Shown here in pieces: positions 1-15,000 of a stretch of DNA of 64,000 bases. The stretch's first letter is position 1; the number at the start of each line of letters is the position of its first letter. Under the pieces are notes generated by a model. It worked only from the letters and a program-made list of their open reading frames with translations, had not been told where the DNA came from and searched no databases. A program made the translations under genes and the position numbers. The stretch spans positions 3,261,778-3,325,777 of the forward strand of contig NC_064449.1 in NCBI RefSeq assembly GCF_023343835.1. The letters run 5' to 3'. The stretch is from Lagopus muta. Taxonomy: Eukaryota; Chordata; Aves; Galliformes; Phasianidae.

Positions 1-67
1 TCAGAGCATCCCCTGCTACTGATGAGAGGAAAGCTAGCACACGGGTGTTCACAGGGGGAGTAGTCAG
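1..67 (-). CDS. GCN1: GCN1 exon 48 (cut by window edge)
   Basis: Residues 2084-2105, [16 protein letters not shown] to GDAL plus one base. Acceptor TTTTTAG at 68-69; the exon runs off the left end of the window, so the gene is truncated here by the window, not by mutation. Confidence 0.9.
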   Translation of the reverse strand, partial: MTTPPVNTRVLAFLSSVAGDAL

Positions 68-3000
68 CTAAAAAGCAAAACCAAACAAAAACAAAAATGA
101 GACAAGCAGAAAATTTCTTCAGGAGGAATCTCAGGTCATTTATAACATGAAAATTGTTAAGTATGAGTGCACCACAGTGACAGAGTTTTGAGCACAGAAA
201 TATTTTGTCAGACTGTTCCAAAGAAGACTGGCAGCAAACACAGGAAAAAGCACAGCTTAAAAAAAAAAAAAGAAAAAGTTTAGAATGTGTTTCCAGTTGT
301 ACCTTTGGCACCAAATAAGGCAGTACCACACGGCTCTTGACAGCCATAACTTGTTTAAGACCATCCACAGCAAAGTCAGATGTCTCCTCATTATCCTACA
401 GAGAGAACATGAAAACATAGGACATGATTTGTGACATACCCAGCTAATCCCCTCTTTCAGGTGACAGTTCACCTCATGATCATGCAACCAACGCTCACAC
501 AGGTTCTGCTACATAAAATCACTCTCACACTACATAGCTAAACCTAAGCCAAGAAAAAGATGTGACATATCAGGCACGTTGGCCGATTTATGGAGGTGAC
601 ATTTGCAATTCCCTAGCAGAGCAATTCTATGGATGTAGCAATTCTTAAGCCTACGCTTTAACCACAAAACTTTCCCTACTGATGACCAGCAATGATTCCA
701 CAGAGGAGACAAAATAGAGATGGGCATTCTCTACAAGGTTTGCCCTTGCATATTTCCTTCTCTTTTAAGCTAGTTATTCAAAACCTGTCCATAACATTAC
801 TAATTAAGTTGTTGGTTCGTGTTGAGCAATGCTTACCAGCTGCTTCAACAAAAACGGAAGGATATCTTCAAGAGCCTGATGCCCAATTGTTGAGTGCAAC
901 TGTTCAAATGTTTTGGCTGCAGCCTCTCTCACTTCTTCCAGAGGGTCACACAGTGCTTTTCTCACTGTAGGCACCAGGGACTCAGAGAAAACCAGTACCT
1001 AAAAAATAGAGATAAAATTACAGGTTATATAAAGCACAATGGACAGAAGCATCTCAGTAAAATAGCTACAAAACTGAATTTGGACAACAGAAACTAAACT
1101 GCTGTTTGTTTGTAGTATACTGGAAGAAAAGAAGGATTAATTAAAGATTTGCACCGTTCTAAGGCTACTTTGTAGATGCCTCCTATGGCTCATAAACGTC
1201 AGAACTGTGCAATATTTTAAATGTACCGGTAGATGCAGATACATACATTTGCCTCAACAGCAACTCACATTAGATATGAGCCTTTAATTTAGTCCACAGA
1301 GTAAGTCCAACACTGTTACTGTATTTTTGCATCTCAGCTGCAAGATTGTAACTTCAGCATCTAGGAGATGGCAGATTTCACCTTCCTTATTTAACTTACC
1401 GCATCCCTGCTGGTAGACTTCATTATCTCACTCAGCCCAATGCAGACTCCTTGCCTTTCATCATTCTTGTCTGACCTTAGTCCATCCTCCAGAATGGGAA
1501 TGATTTCAGGAAGGATCTTCTCTCCTAACTTTCGGACAAGGTCTCCTAATGTCCGTGCTGCAACCTGTTAATTAAACTTATTTAATTACGTTTTCTAAAC
1601 GAGGAAAATAGTTAAGATGCTGAATTTTGAGCAAATGCTATTTTTTGACTATAAGCTACTTTTCCAAGTATAGACAAAAACGTAGCAATGGAAACACTAC
1701 TCAAATAAGTAGCCATGGAAAAACTGTTTTACTTCCACCACCACTGCCTTTCAGTGAAGAATTCAGATATGCTCTGACCAGTTAAATTCATTACAGCTTT
1801 AGAACAACTCGAAGAATATCCTGTGTTCTTAATCACTTTACAAGGCTGCTTGCAGAAACAGGAAAGCATTACTGGATTTCTCACCGTTCGTTTATCTGCA
1901 CAGGTACTGGCCAAGAATTTCAGCAGAAGCCCAAAGAGTGTTGGCAAAATTTCACGCAGCGTGCGAGGAGTGTTTGAAACAACAATCTTCCAAACGTGTA
2001 AAGAAGCCTGACGCACCACCAGCTGGGTGTCAGAGCGGCCCATGTACAGCCCTGCCAGCACCCTGTTCCTCCTCTCCACGCCAAGAGCATTAATAATAGC
2101 CTGAAAAGAAACGTACAAAATCGTATTAACCACTCCTGAAATTTATAAAAGGAACAAAATGCACGTTTATTCATTAAGTCTTTCCAGCAAGCTTTTCAAG
2201 CTGATTAAAAAACAGACAACAGACAAGAGCAGCTTTACCTTGTTTGACTGGGCTGTTCCGAAGTTGTCATCCTCTGAGGCAGTTTCTGTGGTCATTTTCC
2301 CAGTGACTCCTGAGATATGGAATAAAAGATCTCCAAGGAGCTGAACTGAACTAAACCTGGCAACAAGAAGCATGTCAAGTGTTACATCAGGGTAACCAGA
2401 CAGTATGTGTCCAAATACAGCAACACATCAAATACAGACATGGGCAAAATGCAAGGGAAAGAGCTGTGTCAGCACTGAAATGCTGTATGGGCTGAGAGGT
2501 CGGATCATTCTGCCTACATGACAGTGAAAAAGCATGGTAAAGAGAAGGGAGAAGAATTAATTCCAAACCAAAAGGGGATGAGAGAGTATCACAGTAATGT
2601 ATCAAGGAATAGTGTGGACTCCAAAAAAGAACAAGCTATTCACAGTATCTCTCTCAACTTAAAAGACATTCACCTAGGATAAGGTCACCCATCAGCACTC
2701 AGCTGACAATGCCTTTAGTACAGCTGATTTCTGAGCAACTGCTATTAGCTGTGAGCGCTCCACCACACGTTTCCACACACAGGAGAACAATAACTTACTC
2801 AGCATTTTGAAAAATGAGAAACAATGTGTTAGGACTAAACACTGCCACATCAACTGCCTTGGAAGTGCTTTTCAGAGCCACTGTAAGAATTAATAACCTA
2901 GTAAGAATGCACTGCAGATATCAGAAAACCTGATTCACAGCTAGCAGAGCTTCTCAGACTCGGTGCTATAAAGGCATCATGTCCAATCCACAAGAAGAAA

Positions 3001-6000
3001 GACATTTGCTTTTGTTTCACTGTTCTCTGCATTTTTTTGAGGAACATGCAGAAGTCTGAATCACACCTTTTCTCTAACCATGGGAATGTCTGTGGATCAG
3101 ATGGTGATCCCCTACCTTATCCTCCACAAGTCATCAAACAGGCCATCCTCAAGCTGTGGCAGAAGCAGTGCAATGGCTGTCTCTGCATACATGCTGATGA
3201 TCCTCTGGCCAGCACGCAGGGCAGTGTCCCGCACAAACTCATTCTCATCTGCCAGTGCCTGACCAGAGAAAGAAGTGGCTGTGAAAGCTGTTTCCTTTTA
3301 CTCAGCACAATATACCGACAAGGAAAATAAAATGTTTTTTCTGAGCAACAAAAAGTAAATGAACTGTAGAGCTGCAGATGGACAAAGGTGATTTCAAGAA
3401 ATTACACCTGACCACGGACAATAGACAGCAAGCAAATAATTTGCAAAAACGACTCATTCATAATTTCAATTAATGTGTGTTTGTGGCTATTTTTAGTCCA
3501 GCAATGCTGGAAAAGCATCTGCCTGTCATAGAATTAATGGAAATGTTGCTTAAAATACTCTGGAGCCTTCTTTTTATCCTCTAATAAATAAAACCCCTCA
3601 GGTTTCTGCTACATACCTTAAGGATACAAGGGATGATGGGACCGACATACGGAATGAACTTGTCTCCAAAAGTAATTGGCAGGTAGTTAAACATCATGAT
3701 ATAACCATCTCGTACATGTGGAGCAATATCCACCTTACTGGCAGTAGCTACAATCTCTGGCATAAGTTTCTCCAGCTTCTCCACCCCTAGACCAGCCATC
3801 ACTTCAGCCAGACCTGGAGAAAAAAAGTAACAGAGCCGATAAACTCAAGAAACATCAAGCTGATTTAATGGGGGAAAGTCTGAGCTCAGTGTTCAGACCC
3901 TGTCGTCCTCACCTTGAGCTGCACCAGATCGATCCACTGAGCTTTGCTCGTATGTCAGTGTCTCCATCAGCCAAGGCAACAAATCCTCAAAGCATGATTC
4001 TCCCATGCCCTTCACCATGGCTCCCAGTGCCTTTGCAGACACTGTACGCACCTAAGAGACAAGAGAAACAAGAGATTGGCCAGATACTCTACCAAAGTTA
4101 CTAAGACTGAGATATGCCAGCCTGATTACATTTCTACAGAAGATGAGGTCAAAGCCCAACATCATGGACTGAAAGACTAACTGTATTCATATGAAAAGGC
4201 TTACTTCAGGTACAGGATCCAGCAGGGATGCCTTCAGTCCAGGAGTCACACTGGGTAGGTAAGGAGCCAGATCCTGAAACAAACAGCCCAAAGAATAGGA
4301 ACTAGATTCAAAATCTAGCAAGAAACCTAAATCATCTTTATGTAAAAGGCATCCCTTATTATTAGGGATCATTCTTAACATTCTTAAGAGTTTTAATCAG
4401 TTCCTTTTAAAATCCTGCAAATGATTGCACATTTAATTGCTCTTTAAGTACAAAAAACAACACAAAGTCCACACCATTCAAAACCTTTTTGATGCTTGCT
4501 CACAACCCAGCACTTTGCACCTAAGGAAAATCCAACACTCTTGGCATTTACACAGGGTTTAAATACAGAGATTATCAGCACAAACATTAAACACTGTTCT
4601 GCAGCCTACGGTGAAGTTGTACAAATACTTTTTAAACAAACCCAGGATCCATTTGTAAGCAACTGATCTTTGTTTCACCTGTAGTGGTTTTGCTTGTTTA
4701 TTTGTTATTTTGTTTACAGAAAAAATCAAGACTTTTTTGCAGGGATAAATCTGGTAATACTTAAATGAGCAGAATACAAAGCCAACAGTCTCAAGAACCT
4801 CAGAATTTTCACTGTACTTATAGCCACTTTCCGTTCATTTACATTTATTTATTTAAAGAAGCTGCTTGGATTGTACTCCTGTCTATCTTAAGTGCTTTCC
4901 TGTTATCTTCTACCTGGTAAACAGCACACAGAGAGCTTTTTTGGTACTGTACCTTCTGATCAGTCAAGGAGTACATGTTCCCAATTATCTGGGCAGCCAT
5001 TTTCCTGGTGTCTGTGGAACGATCTTGAAAAGCTCTCTGAACAATTGGCATAATAAGTGCCAAGGATGGAGCATCGATGAAATGGACAAATTTGGTATCC
5101 AGTAGAGTCTGCAGACATTTTTGGGTCTTCCTGGAGGGGTCAGTGAGAGCATCCAACAAAACTGGAGCAATTGCTGAATGTTTTTTAAAGGGAGAGAAAA
5201 TAATTTGGTTGTACGTAAACCGAAAATGCACATGAGAGTGAGATGGTGTTCTCTCACAGGTTGTCTTACATCCTTTAAAGTCATTTAGAAGCACAGGAAC
5301 AGAGAAAACCCTATCAGTGTTAAATGACAAAGCATAAGGGAGTATTTGAAAAGCTTTAAAGCTGACAGCTGTTGTGAAGCTTTCATGCTATACTGTTCTA
5401 GGAGCAGTTTCATTTCTGTAGAGGTTCAGATTTAATCCCAAACGTAACGAAGATAAAACTTGCTATTATAAACTGTGGTCATGTCAGGACTGCTGTTTGC
5501 CATGAGAGATACAGACAGCTCTTACCAAGGATCTCTGGATTCCTGATGACGGACCCAATCTGCCTGAGAGCTTGCTGACCTGCGTTCTGCACCTTCACAT
5601 GGGAATCTGTGAGCACTTCAGTAAGTTTTGGCACAATATTGGGTAAGCAGGAGGAGAGCTGTTTGGGAGCACAGTATGCCATAGCTCCCAGCAGTTCCAC
5701 TGACCCTGTGCAAGAAATATGCAAAAAGAAAGGGGAAAAAAAAAATCACAAAGTAATACAAAGCATTAAGAAGTGATGCAAACAGATGATTACATACATG
5801 TCAAATTTAAATATACAAGTGGTCTGACCAGTCAGAAAACACACACGATGGCTGAAATGCACTAAGACACTCTGTGCCACCTGAAAATAAAAAAATATTA
5901 TCTGCTTTTGTACTAAGGAAGTTGTGGATAGGAAAGAAACATCCACTTTTTGAAACACTTCTGGAGAGATGAGGGATAAAAAGTGCTTCTTGTATCTCCT

Positions 6001-9000
6001 AGGGGAAGAAGAATTTGCTCAAATGTGTCAGGAAACTGGTTTTTACTTCTAAAGCTGTAAGTTTCCAGTCCCCTTATGAGACAATAAACTATCAAAATCA
6101 TCATTAAGGAGGAAAGAACAAGCAAGGAGAATGACAGCAAAAGGAAGCGTAAGCTACTCTCAGTCACGTCTGTCAGATATTGGTCCATACCAGCTTTGGT
6201 TCTCCAAGATTCCTCTTCTAGTGCAGCAAGAAGCGATGGCAAAACCAGCTTCACTCCGTGAGTACTCAAGTTGCTCATCACTGCTTTGGCACAGTCATCT
6301 GCAGCCTTCAAGGAGAAGAGAACACTTATAAGGTTTGTCACATCACATGTTTTCCTTTCTCCCTCAAAGAGCAATGGGAACAAAGCCTTCATGTAACCAG
6401 TGTCTAAGGAAGCTGGCCTTGTTCAGTCTGGGGAAGAGAAGGCTGTGGGGAGACCTCATTAAGACCTTCCACTGGTTACAGGGAGATTATAAACAGGAGG
6501 GAAATCAACTTTTTACAAAGGTAGATAGTGATAGGACAAAGAGGGAATGGTTTTAAAATAAAGGAAGGAAGATTCAGATTAGATGTCAGGGGAAAGTTTT
6601 TCACTGAGGAACTGGAACAGGCTGCCCAGATGGGCTGTTAAAGGCATTAAAGGCCAGGTTGGATGGGCAATGCTGGGCAAGTATCCTGCTCTAGTATCTG
6701 ATCTAGCAGTTAGCAACCCTGCCTGTGGCACAGGGTGATGATTTTTGAGGTCCCTTCCAACCCAAGCCATTCTATGATTCTAATAGCCATTGAAATAAGA
6801 TGTTTTTCATTATTAAGATCAAGTTATATTAGTGGTGTTTCAAGGCAAATGTCACTTTCTCAATTTGTCCATTATAAGCAGTATTCATATCCTCAATTTC
6901 TGCTTTCTCCTAACACTGCATATTCTCAAAATTTGAAGTCTTACCTCTCGCACATACTGGTTCCCATCTCCAAAACAAAGCAACAAGTGAGGTAGCACAT
7001 GAACCACATAGGGCTCAAAGAGCTTTCCAAGCATGCTGCAGAGCATCTCAAAGGCAAACAGAGCCCCTAAATGAAGAGAAAAGATAGTCAGAAGAGAACA
7101 CTTGATTTAAAGGGGATGGGATGGAATATTTACATATTTACATTATATATCTGTCTTTCAAGAGGCAGAAGCCCACCTTGCAACACCTGTCTTTGAAAAC
7201 AGGAGGGAAGGGTGCAAGCATGTTGTCTAGGACCAGTTAACCTCCCACCATAATGTAAACAGACCGATTTTAGGATGCCAGACACAATCAGTGGCATCAT
7301 GACAGACAATCCCCATTTCCTATTTTGCAAACTTTTGTAAACTAAATACAGCAAAAACAAATACATGGGGTCGGGTCAATGCAGTCACAGTGGTAGAAGA
7401 AATAAGAGAAACGCGAAGCACTCAGAATAAGAAGCTCTTGTTCCTTACCCTCCCGCCGCCGGAAGTTCTTCTTGTCTTGGATAGCGTCAGTCAGTGTGGT
7501 CATCATCTCCTGCTGCTTGAGAGAAAGGATGCCGAGGCCTTTCACCAGGCCTGCCAGTCCATAAGCGGCACCTTTGCGCTCGGCGTATTTATCAGATTCT
7601 AAAAGCAGCTGCATTAGCTTCTGTATCATCCCTCCTGCGTCCTCCTTAATTGCAGGTACCAGTGGTGGAAGACAGCTTGCCACCGACTCCTGAACCTGTA
7701 AAATTCAAAATATCAGATCACAAGATGTTCATAACTAACATAACTTCCTCTTGGACTGCATCTACAGTGAGAACTTCCTGTCATTAGAGCCATTTTTCAT
7801 CTCTCTGACATCACAGTGTTAACCTGCCTCTACATGCAATGTGGGAACTCCTCCAAGAAAGCACCCACCTGCTGAGATGGTGTGGACAAAGCTGCAATCA
7901 GTTTGCCAACAATTGGTTTCACTTTAGGGTCACTTTTGTCCAGATGTTTTGCCAGTGAGCCCATCAGAATGACCACACTCTGCCTGACAGCATCATAACT
8001 GGCATCATTAGGAGCATTTTTCAGGAATTCTTCGAACACTGGCAAGAGAGAGTTAACATTGTCCTGAAAAACAAAACCACAGAACTTGCCACTAGAGTCC
8101 ACTCAGAATGAGATTTGCTATGCTCAGTGGACTTGTTTGTTCTTCTCTGAGCCAATAAAACAAACAATCAGACAGTATTTACAGTTCATTTAATATGTCA
8201 CATCACATAAAATCTTGAGCCATTCTGACAGACAACAAATATTTCCTGCTAGAGACAAGTTAGCTCTTAAAAAATCAGATGCCCAAACCCATCAGCACAA
8301 TGTTCTGCCAGAAGTAATGCAAGTTTCCAGGCAAGCTGCTAGCCTAAACATCAGTGCCTGCTCTTTTGTTTGCTCTATTTCCAAAGAAAGATCAGGAAGG
8401 TAAAGCAAACCTCTCACTACTTTTTTAAGAAACAGAGGGGAAGACCAAATATTACGAAAACACTCCACTGGTCTTCACCTGTAAGAAGAAGTCATAAAGG
8501 CAGCTGTAAGACACGAGTGAAAAAAGGGCAAACACTGAGGTACAGGAATGTAGAGCACTGTCCAAAAGAGGTGGCTGGCACATATAAAGAAACCACATGC
8601 CAAACAATTTACATTCCCTAAACCTCCCTCATTTAAACACTTTGCTGGAGAAGAGCTGACAGTCAGGATGGAGATCACTTTCAGTTCCCTGAAAGGCTTC
8701 AGTTGTTTTGCAGTTTCATTAAGCCAACCAACAGCAAGCTTTCAAGTTTTGCTTCCCAGGAGACCTGAAAGGGAAATCTCACCTTCCCAGAATTAAAAGA
8801 TCTGTGATATGATTTCACTTCTTTTACTCTAGTTATATACCATATTAACTCCTGTTAATCCAAGCCTATTTATTTTTATAGCAATGACCAAGAAGAATAA
8901 CAGCCTTAGTCAACACTAGTCGCTACCAGAACGTTGTTGAACACAAAGAAGTCCATGCTATACGAAAGGTTCAGATGTTACAAGTAACAACACACTCCCA

Positions 9001-12000
9001 GAAAAAAAAAAGGTTACGTATAGGCTTCAGTACAGTATTTACATTTTCATTCCAGCTGTTCCCACTGATAGAGAAAGAAGTGTTCAAACTTACTTTGCCA
9101 TGAGTGTTGAGTGTCGAAAGAGCTGCATCTAACATGCATTTCCTGACTTCAGGATTGCGATCATTCAGAGCATCTGGCACAAAAAACTGAAAGAGTGGCT
9201 TCACCTGAGAACTGTCCAGATGCTCTGAGAGCTTGTTAAGGGCCAAAGCAATGCCACACCTGTAAAGATGTTGAGTTGTGTGAGCTTACTGACCTTCCAA
9301 AACCTTTGCTTGAGGTCACAATCACTCTTGCTGTCAGCAATTCATTACAGAAATTAAGAGAGAGATGGTATGAAATCAAAAGGTTTCAGTGTCCAAGCAA
9401 CACGTGTTTTGTTTCATAACTCCATGCTGCAGGTTCCCGAAAGAACAACAACCCTTCAGCCACATAATGGCTGTTATGCTGATTTAGCATTACAAATACT
9501 TGGGCCAACACGTAGACAAATGTTAGGATCACTTCATCTACTGCTAAGTACAGCACTGTACAGCAGCATACATCAGCAGTAAAGAAGAGATTAATTTAAG
9601 AGAGCAAACAAGATGTGCTGCAATTACATCTGTATAGGGCACAGAAGTAGACAAAAAGTAATTACACAAACTGGATATTTGTTCAGTTCATTAAGGCTAT
9701 CACTGATGCTTGCTACTCTTGAAACAATCAATTGCCCATACAGAGGTGAGAATCCAGTAAGGTAAGTCAGATTCAGAGAGACTGATAGGGCAGGTGTGCC
9801 CTTACCAAAAGGACACAGAGAAGCTAGCATCCAATATTTCAACGGAACTTAGAGCACCTCAATTTGGTGTGCACAGCCTGCTTCAGAGGCACAAATATTC
9901 TTTACCAGAAGGAACTATGAAAACAGCAAGTTAATAAACCTGCATTTTGCTCCTTGAACTTTCCTGTATTTATAGATCACCTGACTGTATAAATACAAAT
10001 CTGGAACATTGCATCTGAATGGACAGGAAGTGCTGAGAGAAATCTGAAGATAACTGTACCTTGCTTCCCACTGGTCAGGTGGTGATTCAGATATCACTCG
10101 TCCCAAGGCATCCAAAACTGGAGGTGGCCTCTGCAAGGAGGAAAATTTCATCAGAACGCCTTTTTCAAGGACACATACACAGAGGATGCTGCAAAGCATA
10201 CTTGCTATGCCATTTTAAAAATAACTGCAGAGATATGATACCATGAGAAAAGCAAAGCAGAGAGCTAGCTCTGCATCAAGAGCAGCCCTCGTGGCTCTGT
10301 GCCACAGTCATCTTCTATCACCTAAATCATATCATCCAACTGTGCAATGCTGCCATTGCTTGCTGGTAACTTGAGGATAGATACATTAAAGTTCATCACA
10401 AACTCAAACACAGCAACAGAAAGCTTCACATATCCTCTGGCAGACCAAGGGAAAAATGATTATTAAAACATAAAAAATAGAGCACAAGCTTGGGCCTGTC
10501 AACCCTTTGGGACAAGCAGACTTACATAGAGCTTCTCCTGGTAAATTTCTGTAAGTTTATTCATAACCTCTGCTGCCTGGTTTTGATACTGAGCCACAGC
10601 TTTGGAAAGAGCTTCGGCACCTGCTTGTCGCACTGCCTCTTCATGGTAGATGACATCTTTGATCAGCAGAGAACAGAGGTCAGGCTGCACTTCCAGACCC
10701 ATGGACTCCCACAACCTGCAGCAACACAGAGGCGATGAATCACCTTTCAGCTAGTGAAACCACTGCTACATGCAGTATAAGGCTGACCCAGAGCTGCCCT
10801 CCGCCTTTGGGAGGCAAACTCCTTGCCTGTGAAGCTTCACAAGGAGAGAGATTTAACCAGCCACAAAAAACTCTCACCTCTCCGCCAGTTTCTGAATCTC
10901 ATCTTCCACATCAAACTTCACTACCCAAAGGCGACGCAACAGATTTAAGCCATTCTTTTCATCACTGTCTGGGGTTGGAAGAACCATCTGTAGCTCCATC
11001 AGTCCCTGAATTAATTTACAGGAGAATCAGCGTAAATATCTGATTTTAGAAACAGATGCTTTAAAACACTTAAAGCTTTTGCCAAGTCAAGCTCTTCTTA
11101 CTCAGAAGTGTCAGAATTCATGTCCACATGTGCAGCACACTGCCAGTGCTGATCAAAGACATTCCATTGAGAATAGCTGAGATTATACAACTTAGGAACA
11201 GTGCCCCATTTTCCATGTGCAGAGGCACAAATAGGCACTAGGTTGTGCTCTGGTGACTACAGTCTTTTCTGCTTCTAAGTACAGAGAAACTACTTCAGGA
11301 GAGCTGAGCAGAACTTTGTTTTATGGCAAAGCAAAAAAAGAGTACACTTGGGTTTTATGTTTTTATCTTCTTTGAACTGACTGAGCCTGAAGCTTTCCAA
11401 AAACACCAGGCCCAATACAGAAAAAGCAATTTTTTGACTTTCTCCTTCTACGACTAAGCTCTGTGCAGTTCAAAATAGAGAATGTTAAGCTGTTGTAACA
11501 GTGCTATTAACAAAATAAAGGTGTGAACAGATCCAGAATAAATCTCGTTCAAGGAGCACTACTAAGACAATTACTGCTCCATAGCTACTGCCTCCTCCAG
11601 CAGACACATTGCCCACTGGCCTTCAGCACAGCTGAAACCTCTCCAACAGAGCTGGAGCAGACTCACTTCCCAAAAGTCAATGAATTCAGTGTGACCACGA
11701 ATGCTTTCCACCTACCCTGAGAGCTGCATCTCGAACATTCATGCATGGAGACTGCAGGGCCTGAAGTAACACATCAATCTCCTCTTGTTCTGCATAGGCA
11801 CAGCCTTCCTCTCCACTGCTACTTGTGCACACGGAGGTCAGTGCATTGGAAGCCAAGACCTGCAATGTCATGAGTAGGTATTAGAGATTCCACCACCACC
11901 CTCTTTTCAATTCATCAAAGCATGCACAGGATGGGATGAGAGTTTTATCACAAGAGAAGAAATTCTGAAAGAACACTGACAAGGCTTCAGGATGACAACA

Positions 12001-15000
12001 AGAGCTGAAGAGTTGAATCCAATCCTTGGCCTTTTTGTCACTACTGGTCTTCCCGTCCCTAGAATAAACTTTACTGCTGGTCACTTGGGGGAGTAACTAC
12101 TGATTGTCTTTGACTGAGCAAAGCCTTAGAGGAGAAATACAATAACACCTGTGGAAAACTGAAGAATACATTTGATGCATAAAACCTACAGGAAAAAAAA
12201 AATTACAAATATTTTATTCCAAGAAAAATGCTGTAAACACAGGAGATGAAGAATATATATATCAACCACCATCCTCAGACTTTTTAATCAGGTGGATATA
12301 TTTCCCTTGGTTAGATGCTTATGTAACTGAGGCAGAATTCCTGGGGACTCACCTGTAACCGTGGAGAGCCCGTTGCTATCACTCGGGTCAGCAGGAGCAG
12401 CATTTCCCTTCGGGGCAGCAACTCTGGGCCATTCTGAAAGAGGAGGTGGGAAGAAAAAGCCTTATATCTTGTGACTCCAGAGCACCCACATATGGAACTC
12501 CTTATTTAAGAACCATCATAAAAAAACCAGGTTGATGCACACAGCCAGAAATCAAACAATCTCACTTTGTTAACTGACAGCTCTCACTTACCTCATCCAC
12601 CAGCAAAGCCTGGCCGTTTGTTGATGATCTCAGCTGAGCATGAACTGTAAGGATCTGCAGAATCTTGACCAGGAATTCCTCCTTATCTTCACTGTCATGG
12701 GATGTCTCAGTCATAACAGTCTTTAGGAGAGGAAAGACTAAAGAAAATGCTGGAGCTGATAATGGAGCAGCACCTGCAAAAAGGAGAAACAATCCTGTAA
12801 GCAGAGCTGTTCAATGTTATTTCAAAATACTGACTGATATCAATCTCCATGCCTGGAGATTTCAAGGCCAGATTGGACCGCGTTCTGGCAGCCTGATGTA
12901 GTGGTTGGCAACCCTGTCCATGGCACTGGGGTTGGAACTAAATGACCTTTAAGGCTCCTTCTAACCTAAACCATTCTAAGATCCTATGAAAATGTGCACT
13001 TTAGTAGATTCGAACACATATGGCCATCTTCAACCTCCTGTACTACGTAGATAGACATGCAAAACTTTGGTTTTGTCTGTCTTATGTGTACTTGGAGGAG
13101 GAGGCAACAAAATTAAATCCACCAAGATTGAAACTGAAAATCTAGCATTTAAATTACACTGTTTGAATGTGCACTCTCTGAGAATTCAGATGAATTCAAC
13201 TAAATTAAAAAAAAAAAGTCAATTTTATTCTGAGGAGAATCCACACAGGGATCTGATACCATGTAACTAACTCAGTGCTAAAGTTGCTTTGTCACAAAAT
13301 AACAGCTCATTTGCCAGCCCCATTCCCTTCAAACACTTCCTACAAACCCAGCTAACCTGTTCCTCCAGCCTTCACAGAATCACAGAATTGTAGGGGTTGG
13401 AAGGGACCTCCAGAGATCATCGAGTCCAACCCCCTGCCAAAGCAGGTTCCCTACAGCAGGTCGCACAGGTCGGCATCCAGGCAGGTCTTGAACATCTCCA
13501 GAGAAGGAGACTCCACCACCTCCCTGGGCAGCCTGTTCCAGTGCTCCGTCACCTCACTGTAAAGAAGTTCTTGCGCATGTTTGTGCAGAACTTCCTATGC
13601 TGCAGTTTCCAGCCGTTTCCCCTTGTCCTGTCTCCACTCACCACTGAAAAGAGTCTGGCCTCGCCATTCTGCCCCCCACACCTTAGATATTTATAGACCT
13701 GGATCAGGTCCCCTCTCAGTCTCCTTTTCTCAAGGCTGAACAGACTCAGTTCACTCAGCCTTTCCTCATAGGGGAGATGCTCCAGGCCCTTCACCATCTT
13801 TGTGGCCCTCCGCTGGATTCACTTGGGTTCCTGAGAATGAGGCTTCTCTAATGCTGGTACAAGGCTCAAATTCTCTTCTCCTTGGAAAAAATTAAAACTT
13901 TGGATTCCTGTTATTACAGACTTTGATCCTTCCTTCTCACAGTGAGCTGGCTATTGGGCATAACGAATGCTAATCCCAATAATCCAGTTAGTTCAAAGCA
14001 AAAAAGTCTAAGGAAAATCTAAATACCACATTACAGAAGAACAAATAATTCTTCCTGGTTTCAGATAAGCTCTCAACATCTCCCACCATCTGGATACACG
14101 TACAGTTCATTATCAAATACATTCTTGAACACATACCTCTGTGATTCTGCTGGAGAAATTATTTATATACATATATTGCTAAAACTAAAGCAGTGGATAT
14201 CTAGAGAAAAGGGGTTTTTCAACATCCTATCTGTGCTGTCAGAGCATGTCACATTATGAATTTCTAAGATGCAGATGAAGAGCACTGCAGATACAACACT
14301 GCAGTATTAGTCAGCTTATGTAGGGCATGGATACTGCAAAAGTAGTTCAAGGGAGAAATTTTCAATACCAAACACACTGTGAGCTTTCAACTACTTAACA
14401 TGAATATTTTAGATTAAAAAAAAAAAAAACCCTCAGATGAGGGATTTTTACTTGCTTTTTTTTTTTTCCCCTCCAATTATTGGCCAGATTTTTTGGCTTA
14501 AGCAACAGACCCACTACATGCAGCAGGCAGGAGAAGGCTTTATCTGAGAAGATAAGTGTTCTCTTAACACATAATAGCTGTTTCTGATCAATATGAAATG
14601 GCTTTGAATTGTATCTTGTCGTGTCAGCAATGAATGATATTTCTTTCCATCAACATTACAAAGACAGTTGGTTTCTCTGAGGTCTGTTGGTAACCAAAGA
14701 AACTAACCCCTACTGAACAGCATTGTAAGACTGCACTCAGAAGTGTTTTAAGAACTTTCAGGAATATTATTTGCAAATAGAATTTGAGTTGTCCAACAAA
14801 GTATTAGCAAACCTACTTGCTTTCTCCTCCAGAGGAAGTAAAATGAATAGAAACAAGAAAATCAGACAGTAAACACCAGGAAATACACACAGAAGGAGGA
14901 ACATTGAAAATACTTGTGCTACTTTCTGGAAATAAGCAAGCAAACAGATTCAAATGTTAATGAATCTGCACTTACTATGGAAATAAACATCACAGCAGAG

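Noticed and set aside
13000-13020. GATTCGAACAC resembling a tRNA T-loop
   Set aside because: No A box, acceptor stem or cloverleaf around it.
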